A DNA stretch of 64,000 nt from Isoetes taiwanensis (GCA_021234155.1 JAJEKV010000110.1:810187-874186), one strand, 5' to 3'; positions 34,916 through 48,261 are shown, numbered from the stretch's first letter. Notes: a model not told the origin generated them from the letters alone. A program made the numbers and translations.

Positions 34916-36260
34916 TTAACAATAAATAACACTCAACTTTTCTATGCATTCTAAATGTATTAGCATCCAATATTAAAATTCCATTATGTCAGTCAAGCAC
35001 ATTGGCATCTCATCTAAAGAAACAAACTCTTCATATGCTTTAAAATTAGGCTCAATAACAAATAACAGAACCACCTCTTCAGCCAATGTACATCAAATGT
35101 TGAATAATTAGAATAGGCGCAAGAAGCGGATTGCCAAACCCAATCCTACTTAAAGCTTTAAATTGGCTCCAATGTCAAAAACCTAGAAACAAGCACTATC
35201 TACATTTAAGTATGTTAAGATCTAGATTCAAAGGGCAATATTTCAGCCAAGGAATACAGGTTGTGGTATTTCTACAAGTACCATGAGAAAGAGAGTGAGA
35301 GAGAGAATATAGAACACCTTAGCAAAAGCTAAACCGAACAAAGCCAACTTTTAACTATATAAATGTAAGATAGCGTTACAAGTGTGAGCGTAAAATATTT
35401 CCTCCGAGTAAACTAACAATACACATTCAAACAAACAGAATAAATTACTCCTTTCTAAGAAGGGAACCTCTGTTGTCCAAATACATCAAAGGTCAAGGCC
35501 TTTGCTATTGCCTGCATCCATAGAAAGCAAAAAAATGAAGTTAATTGCAATTTGTATTACAGGCGTCGTAGCAAAGAACCAGTTGTTATCCATGTCCAAC
35601 CTTTTTAGTATTTTATGAATGTAAATACACATTCAATAACATCATAGATAAATCTATGTATATATTCCATTATGAAGCCAAGATTCCAAAGATATCTATG
35701 ATATATCCACGAAGGAAAATATTAATTGCACTCTTATGTCCAATTATCAACCCTTGCAATTCTAAAAACTTGTTATTGTAGTATCTCTGGAATTTGGAGT
35801 ATTTCTGAATTATTTTAAGAAATAATAGACAATAAAAACAGCTTCTTAGTACCACAAATATTGGTTTGTGCCAATCATTTTGTCTTTTAGAATTACAAGG
35901 ACAATATCTAGCATAATAACAAGGGGTTTCCTTTTAAAATTTTGTATGCCTTTTAATTGTGTTGTTGTATTTATTTGCGTGTACTAAATAGTATTTCTAA
36001 AGTGCGCCTTTTCTTAGCCATTCATCTTAGAGAAGGGAAAAAATCTATGGGAGCCTTTTTTTTCCCATGTATTTATTTTACTTTGCTTATCAGAAAAGGA
36101 ATGCGAGTTTAATCTCTACAGTTTAGGGCAAAGCAAAGATAGCTAATTTTTATAAACTAAAGCCTTTTTTCAGCGATTCAAATCAAAGACTAGCATTTTT
36201 GGGGAAGCCGAATTATGTCTGTAACACAAACAGATACGTATGAGAAGAAAAGAAATGGAA
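34916..36260. other. AT-rich noncoding stretch
   Basis: No gene or element recognised; a short (GA)n run occurs at about 35288-35305. Confidence 0.45.
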
Positions 36261-36265
36261 CAAGA

Positions 36266-36359
36266 AATCGCGCCTGGCGTGATTTACATAAAGAAGCATG
36301 TCAACAAATTCTAAAAATATGAAACCAAAGGAAACTTTAAATCGCGCCAGGCGCGATTT
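36266..36359. repeat. Pair of 21-bp palindromes with core CGCGCCWGGCGCG
   Basis: ATCGCGCCAGGCGCGAT flanked by matching A/T at 36339-36359 is perfect about a central A. The copy at 36266-36286 has a central T and one mismatch (GGCGTGAT). They sit at the 3' end of the methyltransferase-like relic. Confidence 0.85.
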
Positions 36360-38219
36360 CCATATGCGTGTCATTAGTAAAATGCATGGATATCACAAGA
36401 CAACGAGCTTGGTCACAATACCTTTCTTCTTCATCAATCCCTATGGTGTCTTCTTCTGTTGCTTCCTTATTCTGAGTTGTCTCCGATCTGCTAGAAGCAT
36501 CAACCACATCAGTTGAGATCTGTATAGTTTGAACTATGGTTGATAGTTCATTACTCTTTACGCTAACCTGGCTAGAGCTTTTAGATTTTGACTCTCGATC
36601 CCTGTCATTATCTTCATCCTTGTTATTTTTATCTCGTTCTTTATCTTCATCTACAAGGATGTTCACAGGCATGTCGAACGTATTGACAGGATCCGGAACC
36701 ACTGTCTGCTCATTAGTTATATCCATATTGATGCTAGCCAAGTGCCATCTCATAACCTCTCATTCTTTAGCCAAATCTGCAGGTATTTTCGGCCTTAGAG
36801 CTCGAAGCTTTGCTTTTTGCACTGCCGATTGGGCCTCTAGGTGCTTCCTTTAGCATTTTCTCAAAAAAGAGCTCTAAGAAATGCTTGGCTTGATCATCGA
36901 AGACGACGCTCTGGCATTTCCTTGCTAACTTCAAAGCTTCCCTACCGATGTGGCCTCCGACATGAAGTTTCCAACAACTTGCCCCCCAATGGGCAAAATG
37001 CTTCAATGAGATAATGAGAAAGGGCCATAGAAAACCTGTTCTTGTTTAGCCTCCCCTTATGTGACATTAGAAGCTCATACTTAATGTGCTTCAAGAACGG
37101 GATCCGCCTGGTTTTCTTCCTCATCTTCCTCTTCAAGTTCTAGTTGTTCCACGTCTACCACACCCTTCCCCTTATCTTCAGTAGCTTGCTCAAGATAGAA
37201 GACGTTTTGCAGGAGGGGTTCATCGAGCTGATAGCACTGCCATGCAAGTTTTCCGCCTTCTGGTTTTCCCTTAGGCCTTTCATATTCCTTATCATCCATC
37301 ATGGCTATCATAATGATTAGCACATGAGAGATTTTACTTTCTGTGCTAAACTCACTATCCCTGCTTTCATCTATAAGGATTGCTTGCCGTATCACTTTAA
37401 TGCATTCTAAATCCTTTGCAGCAAATAGAGCATAGGACATGTCGGAGGGGCAAATTGTGACGATGATGTAATGCATTTCTATCGTAAAACCACCGCATGT
37501 ATTATAGAAGGTGTTATAATCATTAAGCGACCATCTGGTGCCTCGGCTATCAAGCATGAAGAGTATGATATCGTGCGGTCCTTTACCCACATCTGGCATT
37601 GCACACTTAAAACCAGTGGACACTTGGTAAAAGAATGTGGATTCTTCTTCCGGGGTCTGTTTCACCAATGCGACTTTTCTTTTCAAGTCGGATGCCACTT
37701 TCGTGTGTGAAGCCCACACAGGTTTGCAATGTTTTTCAATTTCTACTGTTTGACAAAGTCTTTCGACCAAAAAACATACTTCTTCAGATCATCATTGGAG
37801 ACGTTGTATTTTTGCATTAGTCCTAGCTCCGACAATGACCACTCCCCTGTAAGCCTTTGTAATTCCTTTCCAACTGCCTTCCCGAGCACTTAAATATTTT
37901 TCAGTTGGTCGCAGGCATCTTCAAATGATACCCTGTTCTTCGCTGTAGAACTTTTCTTGTAAAGGACTTCCTTTTTGATGCACCTGTCCAGAACCGAGAT
38001 CAGTTCTTCATTGTCTAATCCCTGGGCCTTCCTCATCTCTGTGACATGGAGATCGAATATTGATGTGTCGATAGGAGGAAATCTGCCTTGTGAATCAGGC
38101 AACTTCTTCTCCATATAGGCATCCCAGAATTCATTCCATTTTTTCCAGACCTGGTCAGAAGCAAATATTATTTTGCAGGCATCCTTGGGTACAGTAGGGG
38201 CTTCGGAAGCATCTTCCAT
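36337..38219 (-). pseudogene. Decayed DNA-methyltransferase-like gene
   Basis: Start MEDASEAPTVPKDACKIIFA at 38219; the first segment runs to a TAA at 37890 and continues in frame as VLGKAVGKELQRLTGEWSLS. A shift near 37760 leads to ERLCQTVEIEKHCKPVWASH and GKGPHDIILFMLDSRGTRWS, LNDYNTFYNTC, HYIIVTICPSDMSYALF, then an acidic ELEEEDEEE. After further shifts come HYLIEAFCPLGGKLLE and GGHIGREALKLARKC with DDQAKHFLELFFEKMLKEA. The last parts look like motif I and following of an N6/N4 methyltransferase, and DIILFMLDSRGTRW could be a decayed motif IV, again IV before I. At least four lesions. Alternative: an unrelated element-encoded protein. The upstream end abuts the Copia relic. Confidence 0.45.
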
Positions 38220-39310
38220 TTCATCTCCTTTTTTTTATCTTCAACCTGGTGCTCTTGCTCTTGTCCTGTATTATAGTCTGACAAAGTGTCCTTTCTAGCA
38301 ATTTGAATTCAGCGCTTTTGGACTGACCCTATTTGGTCGGCATTGGTCACCAGATAAGAATTCCCCTCCTCTATCAAATCTAAAACATTTGATCTTTGTT
38401 TCAGTTTGCCTTTCAACTTCCTGTTCAAATATTGTGTAAGCATCAAATGCTTGACCATTATGCCTTAACAGATAGCATTTGGTTTTTATAGAGTAGTCAT
38501 CTATAAAGGTAATGAAGTATCTTTTTCATGTCATGTTGGTGATATTTATGGGACCACAAAGATCTGTGTGTATTAGACCTAAAATTCCGTTAGCTCTTTT
38601 GTGAGATTTTTTCTGAAACCTTAATCGAGTGTGTTTACCTAGCATGCACCCTTCACACACAAAGTTTTCCTCTGCACTTTCTTCAGCAATGATCATTTTT
38701 TGTTTAATCATGTACTTTATATTGTTTAGATGGGTATGGCCTAGTCTGTCATGCCAAAGTTTGACTGTAGGAGCAGTAACAATATTTTTCATGTTGTTTA
38801 ATAAAATATCAATTCATTTCCTTTGTAAATTTTCCAGTCATTTTTCTCAAAGCACACCTTGTACCCTAAATCTACTAACTGACTAACTGATATGAGATTT
38901 CTGACAATTGAAGGTACACATAAAACATTGCCCAGTTTTACTGGTTCTCATCTAGATCAAAAATCTCTAGCATTCCAGCAACATCCACCTTGAGTATCTT
39001 GCCATTTCCCATTTGCATATAGCTAGATCATTTGTTGATATTTTTTAGCTCAACGGAATTCTTGATCACTAATCTTTCAGCTTCTGGATCCAACACAAGT
39101 AAATCATCCTTAGAATGTAACTTACTTGCAGTCAATGCTTTGTAAATATTGGGTTTGTTGTTTACCTCAATGCTTTTGTCTATTTCTTCATTTGTTTCAC
39201 TATCCATTGTTTTTGCAATATTAATGGCTGTAGGATTTCTTCCCTTGCCTCTTCCCTTTATGTTTTGACTTCTTCCCCTTCCATATTCTCCCCTCAAGCT
39301 ATCATTATAA

Positions 39311-39638
39311 TAATATGGTTTGTGGGGTATGGGATAAAGCCTAGAAAGGTTGGGGCCCATGGATAACGATTTTCTTGAAGGATCCGCCCTTTTGGTGTGC
39401 TGGTTATCACTAGAGGTGCTGGAACATAACATTTGGTATCAAAGCCAAGATTCAATTCCTCGTGGCAACATTGGTGTGTTCCACATGCTTGAGGGCAAGC
39501 ATCTCGAGGAGGGGGGGAGGAGTGATATGGTTTGTGGAGTATGGGATAAAGCTTGGAAAGGTTGGGGCACATGGATAACGATTTTCTTGAAGGATCTGCC
39601 TGTGTGTTGGTTATCACTAGAGGTGCTGGTGCATAACA
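39311..39638 (+). mobile_element. TRIM (miniature LTR retrotransposon) inside the Copia relic
   Basis: Two direct LTRs, 39311-39431 and 39523-39638 (about 120 bp, both with GGTTTGTGG(G/A)GTATGGGATA and ending CATAACA), flank 91 bases. After LTR1 comes TTTGGTATCAAAGC, a near match to the initiator-Met tRNA primer site (39434-39445); before LTR2 is the polypurine tract GAGGAGGGGGGGAGGAG. LTR2 begins TGATATGG; LTR1 begins TAATATGG (mutated). It interrupts the Copia frame between the zinc knuckle and the following basic region and runs in the opposite orientation. Confidence 0.85.
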
Positions 39639-40521
39639 TTTAACCTCTTCCTTTTGCAAAGTCCTTGGGACTTGAGCAGTTTGCTGCTATGTGGCCAAAG
39701 CCACTGCAATTATAGCACTTGTTGTCTCGGGTATTACTCTCGGGACAATTTTTTTTTAAATGACCATAGTTATTGCAAATGTAACATGGTCCTAGTTTGC
39801 TCTTCTCTGTGGATTTTTCTTTCCCTTTTCCAGCAAACAAAATCTTAGCTTGATCATCATGATCATTAATAAGTTGCTTCTATTCTAGCTCAGTTTTAAG
39901 CATTAATTCTGCATCTTCTCTACTCTTGGCTATATTTCTTACTAGAGTAGACAGTTGATCAAAACTTGAAAATGAAAGAGCTATGGCCATTACCTGATGG
40001 TCTTTAGTAACAACTACTCCAGCAGCCTCCATATCTGCCACAAGGTTATCAAACCTTTGGAAAAACTCAGTGATATTATCTTTTTCATGGAATTTTAAAT
40101 TCCTTAATTCTCTTTCCAAAACATCCAATTGAGAGGATGTCTTACTCTCATATGTTTTTATCAAATACCTCCAAATAGCCCTGGGGCTCATCCCTCTTAC
40201 TTTCAGCAATACGCTTGACCCTAGCTTAACTGTTATGATATTTTTAGCTTCAATCAGTTTAGCATAAACATTCACATCACAACTAGTTATCTGAGTGGTG
40301 CTAGAAGTACATTTAGTGCTCGAACTCTCTGCTGTAATGATAACTACTTCATTCTTACTGCTTGTATCACCATTGTCCTGCTCAACCTCATCAACATGAC
40401 CAGTCACATAGGTCCACATACCTTCAACATCCAATACTTCTTCTTTCCATACCTGAAAACCTCCAGTGCCATTAACACATCCACAGCACTTAGAAGAGAA
40501 GCACCTAATCTAGTTGACATG

Positions 40522-40533
40522 GCTCTGATACCA
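40522..40533 (-). other. Copia primer-binding site
   Basis: TGGTATCAGAGC on the minus strand, complementary to the 3' end of initiator tRNA-Met. The 5' LTR therefore begins at 40536 and extends to higher coordinates (plus-strand reading TGAGAATAATACTTTGATC); its far end was not fixed. Confidence 0.8.
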
Positions 40534-40535
40534 AA

Positions 40536-41104
40536 TGAGAATAATACTTTGATCTCAACTAGTTATTACTTCAGCAATTACAGTTCATTAAGTTATTTCA
40601 CAATCTCAAATAACTATTAAGCAACTATTGCTCTTTATCAATATTGCACTATAACATGAACTCAGAAAATACAAATAATGAATATCAAGGTAATACTTAT
40701 CAATGATCATAGCCTCGAAATCCCAAGCCTACTTCAACACCTGAAACAGCTACACATAGCTCAGGAGACTCGTTCTGTGGTCTCCATAAACTATGGAGCT
40801 TTCCATATTTTGAATCTCATGTGGCTCCAAGTTATTGAACCGAGTTCCTGAAGTATTGCATAGTGAACTATTATCATAATCAATGCTCTATAAATAATAG
40901 AACCACTAACTATAATATTAATGCTAACACTCAATGGTTCCTTCTCCCTGTATAACCAATGCCATATGATCAAATGATCATTCTCCCTGTAGAGCAACTG
41001 TCTAGGCAAAAATCTCGGAACCATTTGTAACAAACCCTATAATGAATTTGCATGAACATTCATCAGGTTAAACATGCACTCTAATTATGCTTTCGAAGAA
41101 ACCA

Positions 41105-41135
<31 letters not shown>

Positions 41136-42130
41136 TTTTTAATGTTTTCCATTAGCATCCTTTCAAGCTCTGATATCCTACGATGATTGTGTTTAAGCTA
41201 CCTAATTACAATCAGACATGGCCCAGAGCTGGTCCTATACATGCAATTTATTTGTGTGGTGACAATATTATATGTTGTTAGTTGCCTTATAGAATTTATT
41301 GACCTGCAATATTTAGTTAAGTTTATGAGTTTTATCTAGAGAGTTTTCAGATTTATTAAACGGAGATTCTAGAATGGAGATTGGATGAAACAAAGCCCAT
41401 GGCATATCTTTGATAATGGTTTGAGTATAACCAGATTTGAGGAGACTTAGTCTCTAAAGTCAAAAATTCCTCATGTGGATTTGAGGGGTTCCTCGTGTCA
41501 TGGACTCAAATGAAAGGTCCCTACCTTTGTTTAAATAATGAATGTGTTTCCTTGCGAAGATGATATTCCCCTTCCCTTTGCGAAGATGATATTCTCCTTC
41601 CCTTTTTTTTTTAAATGCTCATTGCGGTAAATAATACAATTCCTAGCCATCTTGGCGTACAGTTATCTTTGTGCTAATCTTTGTAAAATTCATAAACTTG
41701 AAACCCAATGGAAGTGTACAATGGTCAAATGCATCAAGCTTGGTATATTTAAATCTTGAGGACTCTGCATAGATGTAACCATTTTGACATCCATATCTTG
41801 TGGCCCAGCATCTGATCTGGTGTACAATTACCATTTATATAGACTAATAATAATACAAGTATAGAGCACCATATCTGGAGGCTTCAAAGACTCATGCCCA
41901 AAAATGTTTGATGTAGAGGAGTGTGACCTGTTGAATAGTTACAACAACCTTATCGCTTTACATCAAGAATGCAGAGCCCCGACGCCATGTCGCCTTAGAA
42001 ATGGAGATGGGCTGTGACAACAGACCCATCAAGAATAGACTAGGATCTAAAATTGGGTTAAAAACAACCCTATTTGTTTTCTTATGGGAGGCAACGTACA
42101 GCTTGAGGACACAGCCAAATCATTTGCAAT
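40536..42130. other. Copia 5' LTR and flanking noncoding sequence
   Basis: The LTR occupies the first part; the rest has no gene. A (TG)n run followed by a T-run lies at 41107-41141. Confidence 0.45.
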
Positions 42131-42135
42131 AAATA

Positions 42136-45100
42136 CTAATCGTCTGCATCTTCCTCGGCCCTCGCTCTCCTCGAACTACTTGTAGCCCTCTCGGTGTCGG
42201 CTTCTCTTCGTCTAATATCAGCCTGTCTCTGCCTATCCAGTTCTTCTGCAGCCTCCGCTGACAGCTTTCGCCTTTCTTCTCTTCTTCTCTCCACTTTCTT
42301 TTCATAATCCTCCCAGTTTGTATTTGACACAGTCTCTGTATCTACTATTTCAATATCAGCATGCACAATATCACTTGGAATCCCTACTTTCCCTACTTGA
42401 AACTCCATTGACTTGTTTGCTGGGATAATTGACACATCATACACTTGCGAGGCCCCGACAGAATCATTTCTAGTCACACTATCATCTTCTGACTTGCACA
42501 AATCTCTGTGGTTCATATTCTGCTCAATGTTATTTGCATTCCATGTACAACTTGGGTCCAATTCTGTTTCGACATTAAGTTCTTCAATAGTCCCATGTCG
42601 CTTCTCCCACCCACGTTTTAGAATGCGTGGAAGTGCTCTAGGAGAAGTTTGTTCTTTGTTTTGCAAGCCATCCACAAGTTCAAACCGGACTGAACTAATT
42701 TTTCTCGCATTGCCAGCTAGGATCTGAAAGTGCATTACTGTTAGTATGGTATAAGATAATCAAGGGTGCATCGGAATTTAAAGCCCAAGATTCCATTTCT
42801 AAAGCGTGATTCGTAGCCAAAATGAATTCTTGACGACTCTTCCTGTCAGTTTTACTTCTTTGGAAACAACATAATGAGGAAAGCAGGATAATTCATTCAA
42901 AGTCAGAAAAACTTACTTCCAGTCTGTACTTCTGGAATTTCTCTTTGCGGTCTTCTTGCTGATCTATGTCTCCATCTCTATCTGTACTACCATCAATATC
43001 TGCTTTCCTCAAAGTAACTGTAACCCTCTCTCCTGTTCGGGGAATATATCCAAAAGCTTCGCACACAAACCCTGATACTGTTTCATAGTAGTATGGTCCC
43101 TAAAACAAAATACTCATCAGAAGAACCAGCCTAATTATAACATCTTTCTTTCAGCCCATTCAAACCACATACCGCAGGAACTTTAACCTCCAGTGTGTCT
43201 GCAAGATCTTCAATAGATGTGTTTGCATCAACATCAAACACCCCGTCGGCTCTCTGAACCACATAGCCAGTTTTCTTTAAAATCTCCTCCTGCAGTATAA
43301 TCAAAGTTCATGTAAACTAGGCAAACAACAAATCTTATATGTAAATGAATTAATAATTTTGTGTTAATAAAAAATTTAAGGACAGAAATTATGGGAAGCA
43401 AAATAGTGGCACATTATAATACATTACATTAGGCATGCTCTGCTCTAACAAAGGTGTTAATATCTATGAACACCAGAGAAAAGGTTTGATGAAAAGAATT
43501 TAACTCCATTCCATCTCTTTGCATTGCATGCATCAGGTCACATATGTCTAGACTAGGCTTCAGACACAACCAGCATTGCCATGAATTCTGACTGCATGTG
43601 ACAAACACACTATTAAGCCACGTCTATGCTCGGCTTCAGGTAGAAAAGTAAAAAACACAACCAACATGGCCATGAATTCTGACTATGAAGCGAACAATTG
43701 TGTCCATGCTTGGAGAAGATTGGCAGAAAAACCAACCAAAATCCAGTATTTCCCAGTAATTTTATAGCCTATAAATATTGAAGTGACCAATTCCACCTTG
43801 TTTCAAAGCCATTAAACCAGACTTCCAAACAGTTTATCACGTTTATTCATCCTTCCCATAAAGAGCAATGGTGACAACCTATTATATTTGTGCGAACTGT
43901 GGGAGAATTGACACCTCCAAATCTTAGTACAAAACTACTTAAAGAATAACACATCTCTATGAGTGCTACCTAAATAAAACAAATAAAATGTTAAATAGTT
44001 AGCTTGGCTACTTCCTGCAAAAGAACAGACACTTTCACAAAACTGCTTGTTTTGCAATAGTTATTCCTGCACATTTAAAGGCCGGCCAAACCCAGACAAG
44101 AAACACACTTCAGAACAAGTCAGGGCTCTATACTACAAAAAGAAACATATCATGAAGTAGGACGACCAAAACCTGAACATGTAATGTAAACATATGCTCA
44201 ACACGTCATCTGATTAAGTACAGGGTGAAGAAGACATGCTATTTACCTTTGAATCATTCTCATCAAAAATCTCACCGACAATCTCTTCAACAACATCCTC
44301 CAAAGTAACTACCTGCGGCACAGGAGAAAAGGATATAACCATGACATAGATGATAAAAATTACTGGACGTAATTTGATCTCACCCCAATTGTTCCACCAT
44401 ATTCATTCAGCACAATAGCCATGTGCACTTTCCTGATGCGAAATTCTCTTAAAAGATTCCACACCGACATAGAATCTGTAAACAGCCACTGAAGCTGATC
44501 AAATCACTTCATAAATCAAAACACGAGTTTTTAACTATGAACTTTGGAAATGCAAGTTCACCCGGCACAAAAAAGGCAGGTCTATGTGCAATGCGTCCAA
44601 CCGTCAGTCGCTGCAAGAGTTCAGCCTTCATCGCACAAAAAAAAAGGTCATATAACAGCTATCCTTCACTTAGATAAACAAGGATAAGAAATCCTTTATA
44701 GTAAATAAAGGAGGCCACTTGATACCTGTTCTATATAATCGAGCATATCCATCGCATAGGCTATTCCAACGATATTGTCAACACGCCGTTCAAAAACTGG
44801 TATCCTACAAAAGAAATACTTGAGTTTATAGCATCAGTGATTTAATTCAAATATTACTACCTAGAATAATATTTTAAATATTACTACCTAGAGTACTGAT
44901 GTTTAACCCAAGTGTTGCGGAAGTCCATCAAAGTTGCTTCTGCATCGATAGCAACAACATCCACAAGAGGAGTCATAACTTCCCGAACAAACGTATCCTT
45001 AATCTCCAAGACATTTTCAATCATGTCCTGCAGCCAGTTCAAATAGCAAAATAAAAAAAATAAAAAATAGACAATAAGTTACCACATTCACAACTCTCAT

Positions 45101-47848
45101 AACAAACGTCTTTGAATTCAAAAATAAGAGATATTACATGGGGGTTGGGGGGGGCAAGAGAAACGTTCACAAACATTATCAGATAAGATAGCCAGGGTAT
45201 TTATACATCTACAAATGTTAGCTGAGGGTCTCTTTGCGAATGACTGGAGAAGCGAAAGCAACATTGCACAGGATTGAACCAAAAAACCAATTATTACATG
45301 TCTACTTGTTTTGCTTACCTAACGCTCACAAACATTACCAGATAAGATGGCCAGGCTATTTATACATCTACAAATGTTAGCTGAGGGTATCTTTGCCAAC
45401 AACTGGAGAAACAAAAGCAACATTGCACAGTCATAAACCAAAAACCAATTATTACATGTCTACTTGTGCTTTGCTTACCTCCCCTGTTCTCCAGGGTTAC
45501 CACTTTACTTGGTTCTCCTATTTTTGCTAAATTCCCTCTTCTATTCAGCCTCCTATGCTAACAAGGTTAGTACAAAAAGCTAGTTCAGGGCATCATCACA
45601 TCACCAAATTGACGTTGGCTGAACAGAAACTAGTCGAATTGGGATTCTTTCTTCCTTTCTTTCTAAATTGGCAAATATTGTTGCAAATGACTTATAACAT
45701 TTCATTACTTTTTCAGCTCTCAAGTGTGGCAGAAACAAAGTTTACTATTTTATCATAATTAATTTTATGTACAAGGAAAGATAATAACGACATGGAATAC
45801 CTGCTCCTCCTCTTCAATTGCTCCACTTAACTCTGCACCCCTTAACATCAACTTCAACTCTTCTTCGGTAACAAACGGTTCCCTACGCAAGTTAAAAAGT
45901 ACTGAAACAAATACTTTATGTATATCTCTAGTGTGTCTCAAAAAGTGAAAGTATACACTACTCGAAGACAAGTCAACTCGCGTAAAAAAACAAAGGAAAA
46001 AAAAAGCTATATGTAATAGTTGTAATATCGACTAAAACTAAACAGTTCCATGGGCATAGCTGTGCTCCATTTCTCAAATCATATTTGATAGTCAAACAAC
46101 ATCATTCAACAGCATCATCCTAACAACATAGTCTGGGTATTAATCACACCCGATCCCCATGTCCACACCATGCAACATACTTATAACAACAAGTGACCCA
46201 ACAAACTCTTAAGTAAGAAGTTGGAAAAACAAATTAGCTACCTGCTACTCTTTATGCCCAATATTTTCAGCATCCCCATAGACAGTACAGTGACAAGCCG
46301 TCCAACTGGATAAAGCACGACAGATAGCCACGCTACTGGTCTGACCTGGAAAAATGAGGTAGACGAATGTTAACCTATCAAATATCTAAAGGACTACAGG
46401 AACATCTGTTCCAAATAAATGCAAACGGCATACCACAAAACGAGCCACCTCAGTTGCATTATGGACTGCTATACTCTTCGGTGTAATTTCCGTAAGAAGT
46501 AGCACAATCACCTGCAACCTTGATTATGTCATTTCATGCTTAAATATCAATGATGTGCGTTTTAACATCTGTGACTTCTAACAAATAACAGTACCCACTG
46601 GTAGTAGGAAGGACAAAGAAACAGCTAACCATACCTAGTTCCTATTATTTGTATTCTATTATACTTGATATCATACCTTACACAAAAATTCCACCTTGTA
46701 ACTAGTCTCTCTACTGTTTAGTAAAATTCGAAATAAAGTGTTTTCTGTTCTATCGGCACATTGCACACCATCAAGCTTATGTCTAGGAACTTTGGTACTT
46801 GTTTTATGTCACAAAAGTTTATTAACATAAAGCATCAGGATATTGAAAACCTACTGTCATTACTCCAGTCGCAGCTGTCACACCAGCTTCTCCAAATAAT
46901 GAAGTGGCTGCCTCAGTCACTAGAGCTGTTGCTGCAATATTGGCGACACTGTAAATAATGTTTTGCATGCAGAATTAGTTCTCCACCAACGAAATAATTG
47001 ATTAGGAAAAGGATATTAGTGAAACAAGGACCGCACGTCGTTCCAATGAGAATGGTTGTCAAGAAACGAGTGATGTCCCGCCGAAGGAGCTGAAAGACAC
47101 CATCTTCACCTTCCTTCTCTGCCAACTCTCGAACCTAGCATTATTTTATATCATTTCATCCTATCTGTGAGAAAACGGCCCAGATATTAAGCCCCCCAAG
47201 GCCAGCTTCTAAATCTTCGAGAAGGAAAAAGGATACCTTCCATGGCCAAAGCGTTGTAATGGACGTCTCAGCCATTGAAAAGAATGCTGACAAACCCAAC
47301 AAGACAGCCAGCAAGAGTCCTTGGTCCTTGAAAACGTTAAGCACTTGCAGCGTTTTAGGCCATGCTGAATGTAGGATAGACTTAGCATTTCGAACCGTGT
47401 TATGTAGCAAAGATGCATCAGCAGCTAAAGCAGCTGCATTATGCTGCAACGACCAGATAATACAGGATGCTGCACTGCAGAACAAAAGAAAACGAACTGT
47501 GGGACCATTTGTAAATATACATCCTATGCAATGTCTTCCTGGCTGGCTGATTTCGGCATTTTCATTAGTCTGAATTTGCTTGCAGGCTTTCACGGTTCTG
47601 TTGGTGATGCCTAAGCAACGCCATCTTCTAGGTTGGATTAAACTTCTGTTAGGAGTGAACATTTTTATATCTGGACACCATGAATCCCAACCAAGTGCAG
47701 CATCTTTACCCCCACAACATCTTCGTCCAGCACCATCAGAAATGCTCATATTAATCCTCGAGGAAATCATACTTAAATGCTGTCCTTTGAAAGCTTCCAG
47801 ACATGCAACTGAGGGACTCATACTGAGACCACTACAGTACGAACGCAT
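42136..47848 (-). CDS. CBSDUFCH: Chloroplast DUF21/CBS-domain protein (CNNM/CorC family), 14 exons
   Basis: Exons (minus): 47848-47237, 47134-47037, 46948-46855, 46511-46434, 46345-46242, 45882-45801, 45027-44888, 44804-44726, 44625-44562, 44475-44384, 44312-44247, 43289-43173, 43099-42917, 42723-42136. Phases agree throughout; 798 codons plus stop. Domains: a Ser/Arg-rich N-terminus suited to a plastid transit peptide; DUF21 membrane domain from about residue 175 (LLLAVLLGLSAFFSMAETSI, LLLTEITPKSIAVHNATEVA); CBS pair (REVMTPLVDVVAIDAEA, RIPVFERRVDNIVGIAYAMD, RKVHMAIVLNEYGGTIGVVT, LEDVVEEIVGEIFDENDS); CorC/HlyC C-terminal domain (TGYVVQRADGVFDVDANTSI, GPYYYETVSGFVCEAFGYIP); a charged tail. 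Arabidopsis homologues are At3g13070/At1g55930; the family is tied to magnesium and other cation export. The start is the first ATG of the frame. Appears intact; the tail is longer than I expect for Arabidopsis. Confidence 0.93.
45160..45485. repeat. Tandem duplication of about 165 bp in an intron
   Basis: The unit from AACGTTCACAAACATTA to TTGTTTTGCTTACCT is repeated immediately, with about 10% differences, in the intron between exons 6 and 7 of the DUF21/CBS gene. Confidence 0.85.
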
Positions 47849-48260
47849 CACGAAACAATCGATCTTAATGCTTACATCTACTGTTGTGTGCTTTAGACTA
47901 GTTTCGAAACCCTAAATTAGCTCAAAAATTGCATGGCTCCTTGCCTTCTTTCTGCTACTTTGTTTCCAACAAAACAAGAAACGATCGCGTTACTAAGGTG
48001 GAATAAAGCACACATCCACACGAACCCTCAGCATTCAAAGATGTTCGAAGCGTCGGATGCCTGCTGCAAAAGGTCCCCACTCTCCATAGCCAGACAAGCG
48101 ACGAAGATTTGAAAAGCATTCTTATCCGTCGATCAAGCGCCAAAAACATCGTCGCCATTGAAGTCACGAGATAAACAGATGACGTGCCCTTCTCGGGGAC
48201 CAATGGTTTAGCCTGGAGAACTCACAGACTTGTTTCCTAAATCTTCCATCTAATCGATCA
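47849..48260. promoter_or_regulatory. CBSDUFCH: Upstream region of the DUF21/CBS gene
   Basis: Immediate 5' flank of the intact gene; presumably 5' UTR and promoter. No specific element identified. Confidence 0.4.
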
Positions 48261-48261
48261 T

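Larger units (their letters stand above)
38240..40536 (-). mobile_element. Copia LTR retrotransposon, 5' part (gag to integrase), truncated
   Basis: Minus strand. The primer-binding site TGGTATCAGAGC lies at 40533-40522. Gag follows: WKEEVLDVEGMWTYV (about 40450), then the UBN2-type MSPRAIWRYLIKTYESKTSS and FHEKDNITEFFQRFDNLVAD. Zinc knuckles are at 39640-39840: CYICNNYGHLKKNC and CYNCSGFGHIAANC. After the TRIM insert come KALTASKLHSKDDLLVLDPE (protease region), the gag-pre-integrase LWHDRLGHTHLNNIKYM with CEGCMLGKHTRLRF (38526-38790), and integrase core RYFITFIDDYS...FRFDRGGEFLSGD (to about 38330). It stops there; reverse transcriptase, RNase H and the 3' LTR are missing. Several frame breaks. 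Confidence 0.88.

Noticed and set aside
40519-40540. tRNA-like sequence GGTATCAGAGC
   Set aside because: It is the retrotransposon primer-binding site complementary to initiator tRNA; no cloverleaf around it.
47259-47915. Plus-strand proteins opposite the DUF21/CBS gene
   Set aside because: Antisense to exon 1 of a well-supported gene, with no domains of their own.
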